Shown piece by piece: positions 1 through 11,191 of a DNA stretch of 64,000 bases. The DNA is from Xenopus tropicalis (lineage: Eukaryota; Chordata; Amphibia; Anura; Pipidae), in the NCBI RefSeq assembly GCF_000004195.4, contig NC_030683.2:51349358-51413357 (forward strand), written 5' to 3'. Position 1 is the stretch's first letter. Each line of letters starts with the position of its first letter. The position numbers and the translations under genes are program-made. The notes under the pieces were generated by a model. It was not told the origin of the DNA and did no database searches. It saw nothing but the letters and a program-made list of their open reading frames with translations.

Positions 1-639
1 GTCCTGTTCCAATTAAACATGAAATCCAAATTCTTTTTTTTAACAAAAAAGATTTAACAAATCTATAACCATTATAAATCACCATCTTATTGTGTAGCCA
101 GTGCATGGGCATGGGCATTAGGTCCACTATTCTGGTGCATAATCAAGAATTTGGCATAATGCTTTCCTTGCTAACAAAATCGTGCCTGCCTACTTGCTGT
201 CGCCCATTTCATGAAAAAATCTGCCAATGGAGAAATGCAGAAATTTGCTGCAAGTCCATGCTTGCTGAAAAATTGCACCCCACTTTCAGTAGAATCCTGT
301 AGAGAGGGTGCAGTAGTAATAGAGAATCCCTTCCTTCCATCAGCTGAGACAGAAACTGAATTTTTATTGCATTGCCCATTTTTTCAGTTGTCTGAGGGGT
401 CATTGATTACACTCATGTGCAAATCACACCACCTTAGCCTCAGCAGGATCAGTTCTGCAACTGAAAGCAGACTAACTCCATCAGTTTCCTTGTGGGGAGC
501 CATTTCTACCTCTGGACCATTATCAACATTCAGAACTACCCATAAGTGTCCACAACCTTTATTCTGTGTCATACAGTTCTAATGGACTTTTTAAGCAAGG
601 CCATATGTCATTGGGCTGCTTTGTGTGTAAGAACATATA
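1..639. other. No gene seen; old MITE relic inside
   Basis: AT-rich sequence with only short, unconvincing open frames. Around 195-262 there is a degraded copy of the palindromic MITE whose intact relatives lie at 12811-13127 and 33693-33949: it keeps the pattern of an A-rich 'gaaaaa' block, 'ccaatgg', 'gaaatgcag' and 'tccatgc'. Nothing else is recognisable. Confidence 0.4.
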
Positions 640-1453
640 GAGGCAGAGTCACTAAAGACCGAAAAAAATGAGTGTTATTTTTAGCATGCGCTAAAAATAT
701 TATCACTTCTTATATTTTGAGAATTAACGATTGATTCACAAAAAGGACAGTTGTCTGAATTAAGAAGCGATTTTATTGTCGTTATCTATCTTGCAATGAA
801 TTGCAATGAATTATTTTAAAGCATGCAATATATTTATGCGTTATTTCGTAGCACGCAATATTAGCGCGATATTACACACATAACCAAGGCAACGTGAAAA
901 TGTGGACTGTGACACCATATATCCCTCCAACTTTCTGAAAACTTCCTGTGGCAAAAAAATGAAGTTTGATAATGCCAGGAACAGCATGGCTTCTGCGTGT
1001 TAGTGGCTGCAGGTAAGGCTCCAGTACCTCATACAGGCTATAGATTGCTGCTCCATTTAACCTATAGCGCCTCGCTACTTCCTCCTCTAATAATACCTCT
1101 AGAATTGATCTATCTCTGAAAACTCGAGGATGCATCACTCTAGGACGATCACATACTTGATTCTCTTCCTTGCAATCCAACAAAAATCTGACTGCAAACA
1201 CCATATTGTCTTCACAAACGCTCACGAACCGCAATGTTTTTGGAGTAATGCCTACTCCAAGTTGGTGTTAATATTAGCACTGATTATCGCCATATTTCAT
1301 GCAATGCCATGGACATAACGATTTGCGATAATTGAGCTTTTTGCACATGCGATATGAGTAGTAACGCATGCAAAATTACATTGATGAATTGTTACTTAAG
1401 TAATGCACAAAACTATGTGTTAACTGTTAATGACCTTTTGTGAATCGGCCCCA
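640..1453 (-). mobile_element. Internally deleted PIF/Harbinger DNA transposon
   Basis: The left end reads GGCAGAGTCACTAAA and the right end TTTGTGAATCGGCCCC, so the termini are imperfect inverted repeats of the GGGGCCGATTCAC type common to frog Harbinger elements. The interior carries a fragment of a HARBI1-like transposase on the minus strand. At about 0.8 kb it is far shorter than an autonomous Harbinger, which encodes both a nuclease and a Myb/SANT protein. The exact ends and the expected 3-bp target duplication could not be fixed by eye. Confidence 0.6.
872..1234 (-). pseudogene. HARBI1-like transposase N-terminal fragment
   Basis: A 120-codon open frame. Its middle (about residues 36-100) resembles the N-terminal part of HARBI1/PIF-Harbinger transposases: a 'PRVFRDR' block, then 'EEEVARRYRLNGAAIYSL', then 'TRRSHAVP', then 'FFATGSFQKVGG'. 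In the family this segment precedes the DDE catalytic domain. None of the catalytic domain is present here, because the frame runs into the element's terminal repeat and stops. It lies inside the Harbinger relic at 640-1453. It is therefore a non-functional piece rather than a host gene. The weak 'FFATGSFQKVGGIYGVT' segment suggests a small deletion relative to full-length proteins. Confidence 0.65.
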
Positions 1454-3639
1454 TACTTTCAAAAGCAGCAATATTTAAAGTTACAAAAACATTAAAAAAA
1501 CAAAGGGTTTTGTATTATATAAAATATACTATAACTTTGCACAATAATAACTGTGTAATTGCTTTAGAAACACTAACACAGTTTATGTAAATAAGCTGCT
1601 GTGTAGCCATGGGGCAGCCACTTAAGCTGAAATGGGGATATAGGATACACATTTACGTAGCAGATAACCAAACAATGATTTTAGTTTTCACACAGCATGA
1701 TAAACAGGTTGTCAGTGCTATCCATGGCTCTCTACGTAAGTAAAGACTGAAATAATTTCTTATATAAAATAGGAGATGAGCTGGATTAAAAGAGAAGTAA
1801 AGCTAAAAATCATTGGGGCTGCCAAGTTGTTAGACACCCCCCGACTGATTCTAGCTGCCTACCCGTTACCATAGGCTGACATTCCTCTTCCTTAAAAATG
1901 CACCCGCCCCGGGCGTTATTTACTGAGTGCTGCTTTGTTTCTTTTTTCTCCATGATGTCCCTTGTGCCAGTTATAAGAGAGAATGTGCACAATACAGAAA
2001 AAGTTCTGTACTTCACACGTGTATTTCATTATACTGCTAAGGTGACAGTTTGTGCATGGTGTAACATACTAATTGTGGAAATAAATATAAGTCCAAATTC
2101 TACATTTTGGTGACAAAATGTCACCATTTTCTGATTTTTTTTCTACGGTTTCCAGAATTTTTCAGTAGTTTGTGTAGATATTGGTGTTTTAGAATTTTGA
2201 ATGTTTCGAAAACAATTCGCCAATGGTGAAATGTGGAATTTCGCTGAGAATCCATGCCTGGCGAAAAAATTCGATCATCACTAGTCATCATTCATCATCA
2301 TTAGTCTTTACTTCAGAAGCACAGTTAAACCATAGGAACCAGATAGAAAAATCCATAACCAAGGTTTTTCTGATTCAAGTGAATTATTAAATGCTTGCAT
2401 TGTTCAGCACTATATTAATAAATTATCCACCTTGTTTGTTGAATATATTTACTTTTACAGAATATAGCAACATTCATGGTTCCCCATATGGTCTTCTTTT
2501 CAGACATGCTATCACAGACATTCTTCTAATGCTGAAATAGAATGTTATAGATGTTCTTCTAATGCTGTTTTGAGCACATATTTGCACATATGTAACTGTA
2601 TGGCCTCTGCTACTTCAATTACTTTTACATTGTTTTAATACATATATACAGATAGAGGGAAAGAGAGAGAAAGCAAATGAGTTGTTTTATCTACACATTA
2701 TAGTCAATTGTAATGACGAAAACCTGACACCTGTGAATGACCATGCTATTATAAAGTACCATTATTTTCTAGAGGTGGCCTTAGTAGGTTCTTTTTCTTC
2801 ACTTCTCTCCCTTCAACACTATAGCGATCATTTACAACCACCAAGTTCAGTGTGCAAAGTGAAATTAGGAATGGTAATAGTCTTGTTTTTACCAACAATA
2901 TATCTTTTCCCCCATTATTCCAGCATCATTGGCATTAAACTCAGCATTGCATTTACCATTAGTGTTTCTTAAAGAAACAAAAACATTGTTAAGCAAAAAC
3001 ATTAAAAAAAGTAATTAAAATAGAATGTACTGTTGATCTACACTGGTACAACTAGTGTGTTTGTTTCAAAAACACTACTATAGTTTATATAAACAAGCTT
3101 CTGTGTAGCAATAGGGGGCTAAAAAATGAGAAAAGGCACATGTTACACAACAGATAAGCTCTGTTGTATACACTGGTATTTTACAGAGCTTATCTGTTAT
3201 TTATTATGTCTCCTGTACTTGAAAGGCTGGCCCCATGGATACAGAGCAGCCTATTTATATGAACTATAGCAGATTTTCTGAAGCAAACACATCTGTTTTA
3301 CCAGTCCAGAGCAACAGTTCATTATATTGACATTCCTTTAAAAGACTCATTTTTAGATGTCACTGTTGCTTTAATTGAGTGCACTTTGTAACTAAAATAT
3401 TTTTAGCAGGGATGGAATTGGACAATATAAACAATGGCCTTAGCATTTGGTTCTTTGGGGAAAGTCTGTTGTTCCTATTTTTACAGCTCTCTGTGTGAAC
3501 CCTGGCATTACAGTCATATTCAGGTTGGTGGTAGCTCCAGTTTCCTTGTTTCAGTAGGAGCACTTGCACTAGATTCCTTGTGACAGTATGTGTGATATAT
3601 TCACTTGCTTGAGCATGGGGGCACTTACGTTCATAAACA
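1454..3639. other. No gene seen; MITE relic at 2100-2290
   Basis: AT-rich DNA with short open frames that show no family resemblance. At 2104-2122 there is a small hairpin (TTGGTGACA / TGTCACCA). From about 2196 to 2285 the sequence matches, on the minus strand, the end of the TGATGAGCGAA MITE family ('ccatgcctggcgaaaaaattcg' followed by 'atcatcactagt'). The rest is unassigned. Confidence 0.4.
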
Positions 3640-4400
3640 GGTCAGTTTAAGTACCTAGGAATAGGGGCGCACCCAAATATAACTTAATACTCTGGGGTAA
3701 ACATAACACCATTGATTGATGACATACAGCGTGAGCTGGCTATCTGGTCCATCCTCCCTCTCAACTTACTGACCAGAATTAACATAGTAAAAATGGTCCT
3801 TTTGTTATACTTGTTTCACAATGCACCTGCTGCTCTACCTGCAGCACTGTTCTCCAGGCTGGATTCTGTGGTAATATCCTTTCTATGAGCAAATAAGCAA
3901 CCAAGAACCAAACTCTCTGTATTGACAGCCCCCAAAGCCAGTCGCAGCAGGCCATGCCACATTTCTTCTTGTATTACCTGGCTTCCCCACACAAGTAGTG
4001 CTGGTTTAATCCATCAGCAGAGCCATTACTGTAGCTGCGGCAGCTGTCTTACTTGAGTCCCTGGCCAATCTCTCCTTTCACCATACCACACAGGTTTCAA
4101 ATTAAATATCTCAGCCAACTCTATAGTGCTGGTACCTTAAAACATCTGAGGACTTAACCCAAGAGTTCCAATTGTCCCAGTCAATGTTCTGTCGGTATCT
4201 CCAAATACAGCATGCCCTTAGCATGTAATTTCAAGTAATGCCCAAATTGGATTCTCATCACCAAAGAATGTGCCTAAGGTACCTGATAAAAAGAAAATAT
4301 TGACTAGCATTTCTGTCTGCTGAATTCTCAGAGGGGAAATCCATATGGGAAATTCTATAATAAATGGGTTTTGAACATTCATACACATTCATACCAGAGC
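3640..4400 (+). pseudogene. L1/Tx1-type LINE ORF2 remnant (C-terminal part)
   Basis: Read in the frame beginning near 3718, the sequence gives 'DIQRELAIWSILPLNLLTRI', then 'NIVKMVLLLYLFHNAPAALP', then 'LFSRLDSVVISFL', a stop where tryptophan is expected, then 'ANKQPRTKLSVL'. In the L1 clade this 'I-x-K-M...LYLF...P...F...L...FLW...K-PR' pattern lies downstream of the reverse transcriptase catalytic core. A TGA has replaced the TGG codon near 3888, and the frame then shifts, though 'LPHTSSAGLIHQQ' is still readable near 4000. It is an old, dead fragment. No endonuclease, polymerase motif or poly-A tail is visible. Confidence 0.6.
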
Positions 4401-4477
4401 AGAGGCTGTCCTACCAAATTTTGTAAAACATGGGTGCAAGAAACCACCACAGACCAGGATTCTTCATAACATGGACA

Positions 4478-4983
4478 TTAAATGAAAACTATACCCCCAA
4501 AATGAATACTTAACCAACAGTCAGTGTATATAATGTTAAGTGACCTTTTAAAGAATCTCGCCAAACTAGAATATGTATATCAGTAAATACTGCCCTTTTA
4601 CATCCTTTCCCTTGAGTCGCCATTTAGTGATGGGCTGTGTGCTCCCTCAGAGATCACATGACCAGAAACAATGCAGCTTTAACTGTAACAGGAAGTAGTG
4701 TGGAAGCAAAAGACAGAACTCTTTCTATTAATTGGCTCTTGTGAACTAGCATGTATGTGTGCCTTGGTTTGTTTGTGTGCACCATGAATTGTTTGATCCC
4801 AGGAGGCGGCCCTTAATTCTTAAAATGGCAATTTTCTATTTAGGAGTACCCAATAGCATACTAAAAAAGTATATTTTTATGAAAATGGTTTATTTAGATG
4901 AAGCAGGGTTTTACAAATGAGCTTATTTATGCAATATATTTTTATAGAGACCTACATTGTTTGGAGGTATAGTTTTTCTTTAA
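4478..4983. repeat. TTAA-flanked palindromic MITE
   Basis: The element is bounded by TTAA at 4478-4481 and 4980-4983. Its ends are inverted repeats: ATGAAAACTATACCCCCAA on the left and TTGGAGGTATAGTTTTTCT on the right. TTAA target duplication is the hallmark of piggyBac and Kolobok transposons. The 498-bp interior has no open frame, so this is a non-autonomous copy. Confidence 0.7.
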
Positions 4984-6104
4984 CTCCACTCAAACTTCTG
5001 TGCTGAAAACTTCCCCCCCTCTACCCCTTAGTCTATCTCCCCCAGGCATTATACTTGTACTGTTTTGTTTTTTAGTTTTAATTTATTTTATTTCAACATT
5101 GTTTGTTTGTTAAAAAACTGCAAAAACAGAAACAAAAAACAATTCATGTCCATGCTAAATAAAAATGTGTTAATGATCTAACAGCAGAATTTCTATGTTT
5201 AGCATAAGGGAAAAAAACAGAAATATAAACCGAGCACCAATTTTAATGCACAGACAAATGATTAAATAGAATATTGTTAAGGCAATGTTTGAAGAGCTAG
5301 AAAGAAAGAGATTACTAGGTATTTATCTGCTCAAATACATTTTACTCAAGGGATTAATAAGGATTTCATTCAGAACCTTTTCATAGCGAGTAGCCCTGAA
5401 ATAATTTCCTACAGATTTTAGACTTGAGCATGAAGAAAATTTATGAATAAGGAATGAAAAATATGGACAAATTAAAGTCGGTATCAATCAGACTCCTCTA
5501 GATCCTAAAATAAACCAGTTGTGGTAAATGGCATGATTATTTCATGCAACATATCTGAAATGATACTGAGCACTATTTACTTTTACCATTGACATAATTA
5601 CTGTGTATGATGAGGGCTCTGCACTGAAAAATTTCAATGAACAAAATACGAACTGAAACTAAAGTTTCTGGCCTTCAAAAAGTCATAATTAATGAGCACT
5701 GCTTTTTTATCTTTATTAGTTACAGCACTATACTGGTTTATTGCAGTCTGTTTATATCCAGTCGTATGATTTTCTTATGACAAGTTGAAATTTCAATTTC
5801 CAGCAGGATTTAGCACAAACTCCTTTTATCAGTGAAATATACATCATGAAAAAGTGAGCACCTGTTTTTTTTGTTTTTTTTTAATTAGGGTTGTGATTTT
5901 ATTCCATAGCTATTCTGGATAATACATAGAGGCCTCAGTACAAGTCAGGACAGTACAGTCATTTCATTATAGTTTGCAAGTTAAAAGTTAAAAGCAGTTT
6001 TTTGTTTGAGTATCACTTAAAGTGTGTTTTTAAGCTGATCAAACTACTTTCATATATGCTTTTATATTAGTTTTTCCAAAATTTCTATAAAATATATTCA
6101 TATT
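4984..6104. other. No recognisable feature
   Basis: AT-rich DNA with a T-rich run near 5865-5883. There are no open frames longer than a few dozen codons and no inverted or tandem structure that I could support. Confidence 0.3.
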
Positions 6105-6420
6105 ACTGATATGGGATCTGCTAACTGGTAACCTATCACCCAGACAGCTAAACATTACAGAATGGCCCATATCTTCCATAGGCTCCATTGTTACTAAATA
6201 AGTCAAATTTTTTAAAATGATTTCCTTTTTGTCTGTATTAACAAAACAGTACCTTGTACTTGATCCCGACTAAGGTATGAATTATCCTTATTAGAAGCAA
6301 AACAATATTATTGTTTTTTATGTTTAAATGATTTGTTAGCAGACTTACGTATGGAATTCGCTGCGAATCCATGCGAAAAAATTCGCTCATCACTAGTAGA
6401 GACCCTTTATTCTTAAAAAA
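6105..6420. repeat. ACAGGTATGGGA-type MITE, with a second MITE end nested in it
   Basis: The left part (GATATGGGATCTGCTAACTGG and the following text) matches the MITE at 45757-46092. About 6345-6400 instead carries a minus-strand end of the TGATGAGCGAA family ('aattcgctgcgaatccatgc' then 'ttcgctcatcacta'). The second element therefore appears to have inserted into, or replaced, the right part of the first. Confidence 0.5.
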
Positions 6421-7180
6421 CCCCAGGCACAAATAGTGATAAAACTACCTTTACAGCAGACCAGCAGGGGATCTTGGACCACAGGGTCTGCTGTATTGCA
6501 GTTCCTCCTCCCCCTTAGAAGATTTTTATGCTTGGTGGCCCGGTGCGACTAAGTTACACCACTGGTCCCAAGAATTCCCATACCTGTACGTGCTGTGGAA
6601 TATTAGCTTGATTTGACAAGGCAAGGGGACTCCTCAAATTATGCGTCACCTTGAGTCAACTTACTGAACCCCCTTTGTAACATATCTTAATGAAACACCA
6701 GGAGACAGAGATGGGGTAAAATGTCCACAGCATTTGTTCATATTTTATCAAATAAATAGGACATTGCCAGCCTAACCCAAGGCAATATTCTAAAACCAGA
6801 ATTCCATAATAGATTGCTACTATGCTCTGCTGTTCCTCACTGAAGACTGGAGTTTTACTTCCATAGTTGCCATTTGAAATCAGCACTATGACATTATATC
6901 CACCACTAAGTATTAGAGAGGATGGCCCCAAACTCTGCTACTAGCAGAAGCTGTATTACCAACCATGAGAGAAGTTCAGCAGCCCTGCTTCTAGTCCTGA
7001 ATCTGCAGTGCCTCAGTGATAGGAAATCCAAACAGCCTGTCACCTGGCACAAGCAGTAGTAGCGTCTGTATCAATCAATCCACCATATAGTCACAGGAGA
7101 AAAATTTCTCCCTTTCCTAAAAAAGGAAAAGTGTGTGTGTGTACCGCAAATATCTCATAAATGTAAAAAACAGCACTGAA
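6421..7180. other. No recognisable feature
   Basis: Mixed-composition DNA. The 91-codon open frame on the minus strand at 6656-6931 has no recognisable motif, and I do not support it as a gene. Confidence 0.3.
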
Positions 7181-7505
7181 GCCCCAGTCACACAAAGTAT
7201 TCTCTCTGCTTCTCACTGCCTGCAGTTTCAGTCAGGCAAAGAGAAGTGGGTCCACTCTAATACGCATCACCCTGTAGCTGCATTGAATATACAGAGCAGA
7301 GTGGAAAGTAGCTTGAAAATCTGAAAGCAGGCATTTATGGCCCAATCTTCGCTTTCACTCCTCTTTGTGCAGCTGCACGTGTGTCGAAGCTGTGAATGTC
7401 AATGCAGATACAGAGCGATGCATATTAGAGTGGATCCACTTCTCTCTGTTAGACTGAAAACCACAGGTAGAGAGGAATGGAGGAAACACTCCGTGTGACT
7501 GGGGC
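7181..7505. repeat. Palindromic MITE (GCCCCAGTCACAC ends)
   Basis: GCCCCAGTCACAC at the left is mirrored by GTGTGACTGGGGC at the right. The arms continue inward: 'tctctctgc...gtgggtccactctaata' mirrors 'tattagagtggatccacttctctctg'. The arms cover most of the 325 bp. There is no coding potential. The flanks are 'ctgaa' and 'ctaaa', and the target duplication is unclear. Confidence 0.65.
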
Positions 7506-8079
7506 CTAAAGCAAGGAAAAGGTTACAATTACAGAAACATAAAAGATAGCTATCACGAAAACAAATATTTAACATAAGTTTTATCTTATGTAAATAAGAA
7601 ACTTTCTATATATAATAAAAAAATACATATTTCCAAAATATGCTTAAATTACTCTTCACTATAAAGTTATTACTCATCTCCCTCACTGCAATCTCTCAGC
7701 AATCATTCTCGCAACATGCAGATTTTTTTGTTTTTTAACGGACATCAATACATCCTTGGTCTGTTCTCCTTTTGCCTAGATGATATATTAACTAGCTGTC
7801 TTTCAAAAGATGACATATTGCCAGCATGTAGAGAGACAGATTGCTGAGAGGGTGATAATTAAGAATAACTTGGAAATGGTACTGAATGTTTAATTGATTA
7901 TATTTAGAAAATGTGTTATTTCCATGAGATGAAGCTAATATAAAATGTTTGTAATAGTTTGCCTTTAAATATTGTCAACTACAAATTGAGGTTGGTAAAT
8001 AAAGAAAAATATGTTTTTGAGATTAGCAAAATGGCAGTATTAAATTGGGATAACATAATCATTCTGGGGAAATTTTTGG
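7506..8079. other. No recognisable feature
   Basis: AT-rich DNA without open frames or repeat structure that I could identify. Confidence 0.3.
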
Positions 8080-8300
8080 TTGACCCTTATGGGCTTATTT
8101 ATCATTTTTCGAGTTTGTGAATTTAGATTTGTTTTTCTAAATTGAATAAACTCCCATATCAAATTCTCACTTATTTATTGATAAGGAAAGATATTTTGAA
8201 TAAAAAACTCGAATTTCCAAACCTGAAAAAATTTGAGTTTGAAAATATGGCTTGACTTTGCCTAGGACAACTCTCATTGACCTCTATAGAAACTTGCTTA
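8080..8300. repeat. Frog repeat split by LTR element insertion (left part)
   Basis: The sequence starting 'gggcttatttatcatttttcgag' is a common frog repeat with 'gaatttccaaacctg' and 'ctctatagaaacttg'. It breaks off at CTTA (8297-8300), where the LTR element starts. It resumes after the second CTTA at 12612 as 'gatggcgagtttttgcac'. The two halves join smoothly, which confirms the insertion point. Confidence 0.6.
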
Positions 8301-9290
8301 TGTAGCCCACTTATTAAATGTTGTGGCACTACCTGCTGATATGTCACTGGTTGGCGCTTCCAGGAGTCCTGAGCCCCGCTGACTATGGGGGAAGCAGGGA
8401 TTTCTTGGGTATTTGGCGTGCCTCCACCCAGGGCTCTGTTATGGGAGAACTACAACTCCCTCCCTGGGACTTGATACTTTGGTGTAGTGCTGCCTGAGAC
8501 CTCACACAACCCCCAAAGGGAATCCCCTCCCTGGGGTATTCACTTACTAGTATGTAGGTGCTCCTTGAGGCAGACACGATGAACACACAGTTGTGATGAA
8601 ACAGTTGGTTGTTTATTAGGCAGGACCTCTCCAGGAGTGGCAATACAAATACAGTGCAGGGGACACTCTCCTTCCTTACTCCTTCAGAGTACCTACCCCT
8701 GTTGGGTAACTTATCGGTACTCCCGCCAGGATGATCCCTTATAGATGTCCTCCCCGGTACTCTACGCCAAGAGACCCTCTCTAAGGGCTCTCCCCGGTAC
8801 TCTCGCCAAGACGGACCACCTCCAGGACTCATCCCCGGTACTCACGACTAAGTACCCTCAGAGCAGTACCCCATCTAGCGGCAGCCTAACCACCTACCTA
8901 GACTCTTGAGTCCCTGCACTCCAGCTGATGTACTGCTGGGGGAGCCTACTCCCTCTACCACTCCTGGAGGGGCTATTTCTGCCCATTCTAACTTTGCCCT
9001 CACTACATAGCACTCCTAGAGTGACCTGACACACGAAACTTACTAATCTACCTTTGGGAAGAATACCTCTGCTCTCAGAGGCTCTCCCTTAACTCTGGCC
9101 TACAGCACATGGCTGCATTCCCCTTATATGGGCCTAGGCACCACCCTGTGGCCATTACCCAAAACTGCAGGGACCCTCCCTATTAACTATAACTATACCA
9201 GCTCTACCCACTATCCCATGACCAGCACCACCCAGGGGTCTGCGCACAGGGGTCTCTATCCTAAGGGCCCAGATTTGGTAAACCCCTACA
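8301..9290 (-). repeat. 3' LTR of gag-only element
   Basis: 990 bp with TGTAG/CTACA ends. It carries AATAAA on the minus strand at 8612-8617, the probable polyadenylation signal. A local cluster of related segments containing 'CCCCGGTACTC' and 'CGCCAAGA' lies at 8695-8860. Confidence 0.9.
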
Positions 9291-9303
9291 TTCTCCCCCT
9301 ACA
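9291..9303 (-). promoter_or_regulatory. Polypurine tract next to 3' LTR
   Basis: On the minus strand the sequence directly upstream of the 3' LTR is TTGTAGGGGGAGAA. This is a purine-rich run of the kind that primes plus-strand synthesis in LTR elements. Its position, touching the LTR, fixes the element's orientation as minus. Confidence 0.75.
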
Positions 9304-9877
9304 AGAAAATTGTCACCTCCTGGCTGACACATAAACACAATACTCATACCATCATGGTTACATCACTCTTCAACAGCCCCTCCTGGGGTCTGTCATGGGT
9401 ACAATGGGTAAGCTGTAGAGAAAAAGGTCAGGCACAATAAATCTGTCCCACCCTCCATGTGAAAAGTCCTGCAAAAGAGTCTCTGTCCCTTAAGAAATTT
9501 CACACAGTCAAAACACAAGGACAACCAATTGCCCTTAAACTGAAAACTTTTTATTTAACTGCAAATCAGATCTTGGACCCCCCTCCTCCTTGAGGGAGTC
9601 CTTTACCCCAAGGTGATCCCACCTTGGGCCTTCCCATCCACCGATTGGTGGGCATACTCAAACTTGGGCCCGGCGGGGCCAACTCAGCACTTCCCTCCTG
9701 GGAAAACAATGGCTCCTCACTTCCCAACCAGCCGGTTGGCTGTGGCCTGGACATCCGTCCCTTTACCAACAGTCCTTCTCTGGAGAAGTAAGTCCCTCCT
9801 GGGGTATACACCAAAACTGTAGGTGTTCCCTTTAAACTGAAGCTCCCTCCTGGGAGTTACCAAGTCCCTTGGGGCCC
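9304..9877 (-). other. Non-coding 3' region with hairpins and repeated CCTCCTGGG
   Basis: About 570 bp separate the Gag-like stop codon from the purine tract. On the plus strand the motif CCTCCTGGG recurs near 9380, 9694, 9797 and 9846. Compact hairpins are visible: CCAAGGTG/CACCTTGG near 9609-9628 and CCAACC/GGTTGG near 9724-9739. In simple retroviruses a structured region in this position can act in RNA export or packaging. That role is only a suggestion here. Confidence 0.4.
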
Positions 9878-11191
9878 TTACACCATGTATGCAAACCTCA
9901 TTTGCACGTCAGAATAAGGAGCATAGTAGCAGGGATGGGGTTTCTCTACTATCTCCCCGTTTGGCATCTCAATTTCAGTACTGAAGTACTTGGGCTCCGG
10001 ATTCTTCCTCCCACAGCTGTAAACAGTGTGACGCAGGACAGTGCGGCCCCACCACCATTCCTTCTCTAAGGCCCGGATGAAACGCCAGGCAGCCATTTTC
10101 TTTACCTGGTCAACATGGTGCAGGCAATCCCCTGCTTTCTTTTCTTTGGAGGCTATCTCCGCTACAACCCAGTCATCAACCAGGCCCTCCATTTTATCGT
10201 ACACCCAGAGGGGTGCGTAGGGCATATAATAACCCCATAGCCGATACACCTTGTAATTTATTACCCTCTGGATGCGGGACACCTTGCAGAAAATATCAGG
10301 GTCTGCCCGGCCAGGCAGCACCCAAAAATACTTTTCCTCCTCCTTTGTAATTTTACGGGGAGGTATAAAGCTGTCCGGTATTTTATACAGCTGAGGACTG
10401 TACACATCCTCCTCCTCAAAGGCTCCCTTGGGGCCCCCTTCACAGGCAGGAGTTGGTGAGCTGTCAGCCCCTGTGGCTCCCTCTAAGGCCTTGCTCCTTC
10501 TCTTTAAGACCTCAATATATGGCGGCGGGGCCTTAACCTCAGGGGTTTCCTCCTCTTTAGGAGTAGCCGTGGGTGTAGGGGCTACCTCCTCTGGAGTCGG
10601 CGATACACCCTGGGGCTCTACCTCCGTGGTGTTCTGGGCTGGGGTGGCACTTAGGGCTTGGATCAAGAGGGCCCCTAGCTCACTCTCTTCCCCCTCTGCC
10701 TTTGGTACCCCACACTGTGGGTCATCGCTCCCCGCCTGGGGCTCTGTGGTACTTTCACCCCCTGGGGCTACGGACACTGGGGTCTCTACCTTCCACGGGT
10801 ATAGGGGCATCCATCCCCCCTCAGCGGTAACCTCACTGCCCTGGAGGTACCTTCCGTACACCGGGGTGTTTACCTTGCCCATATTTAGCTGGGTGATGAG
10901 CGCCATTGTTGCGCTGGGGCCATGCTTTCGCCTCTCATCCCGCAGGGGACCCATCCAGCATTGGTGCCAGCATTGGGCGCAGCGCCCCATGGCCTGGTTC
11001 AGGGCTAAGTAGGCTTCCGCCCCACACTCACCACACAACGGCACCATGGTGGGGGTTCCTTGTGAGGTGGTCTTTTCGGCAAATGATCCTAACCAGACGT
11101 ATCTGTAGCCAGCATCATAGGACACTCCATCCTCAGGCCTCTCAGGGAGTGAAGCCACACTCCCCCTCTCACTTCCATAACGGGCCGACAT
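9878..11191 (-). CDS. Gag-like protein with CxxC pairs and PPPY motif, 437 aa
   Basis: This is the only long ORF of the LTR element at 8301-12611 and is intact from ATG to stop. I do not recognise the family from the sequence alone. Visible parts are as follows. Near residues 53-78 are cysteine pairs in a zinc-ribbon-like arrangement (C53-x2-C56-x14-C71-x2-C74-x3-C78). Residues about 140-220 form a low-complexity Pro/Glu/Thr-rich linker. PPPY lies at about 222-225, the motif that retroviral Gag proteins use to bind NEDD4-family ubiquitin ligases for budding. A more ordered C-terminal part (about 290-437) is rich in Trp and Tyr. There is no CCHC knuckle, protease or polymerase motif. Position (first ORF after the primer site) and the PPPY motif favour a structural particle protein. 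It could instead be an accessory or captured gene. The leader of about 430 bp upstream is GC-rich. Confidence 0.7.
   Translation of the reverse strand: MSARYGSERGSVASLPERPEDGVSYDAGYRYVWLGSFAEKTTSQGTPTMVPLCGECGAEAYLALNQAMGRCAQCWHQCWMGPLRDERRKHGPSATMALITQLNMGKVNTPVYGRYLQGSEVTAEGGWMPLYPWKVETPVSVAPGGESTTEPQAGSDDPQCGVPKAEGEESELGALLIQALSATPAQNTTEVEPQGVSPTPEEVAPTPTATPKEEETPEVKAPPPYIEVLKRRSKALEGATGADSSPTPACEGGPKGAFEEEDVYSPQLYKIPDSFIPPRKITKEEEKYFWVLPGRADPDIFCKVSRIQRVINYKVYRLWGYYMPYAPLWVYDKMEGLVDDWVVAEIASKEKKAGDCLHHVDQVKKMAAWRFIRALEKEWWWGRTVLRHTVYSCGRKNPEPKYFSTEIEMPNGEIVEKPHPCYYAPYSDVQMRFAYMV

Noticed and set aside
8383..8832. 149-codon minus-strand frame, repeated identically at 11704-12153
   Set aside because: It lies wholly inside both LTR copies. 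Identity reflects LTR duplication, and the composition is that of a repeated CCCCGGTACTC region rather than a protein.
10428..11012. 194-codon plus-strand frame (and 10906-11283)
   Set aside because: Shadow of the Gag-like CDS on the other strand in a GC-rich region. No motif and no matching signals.
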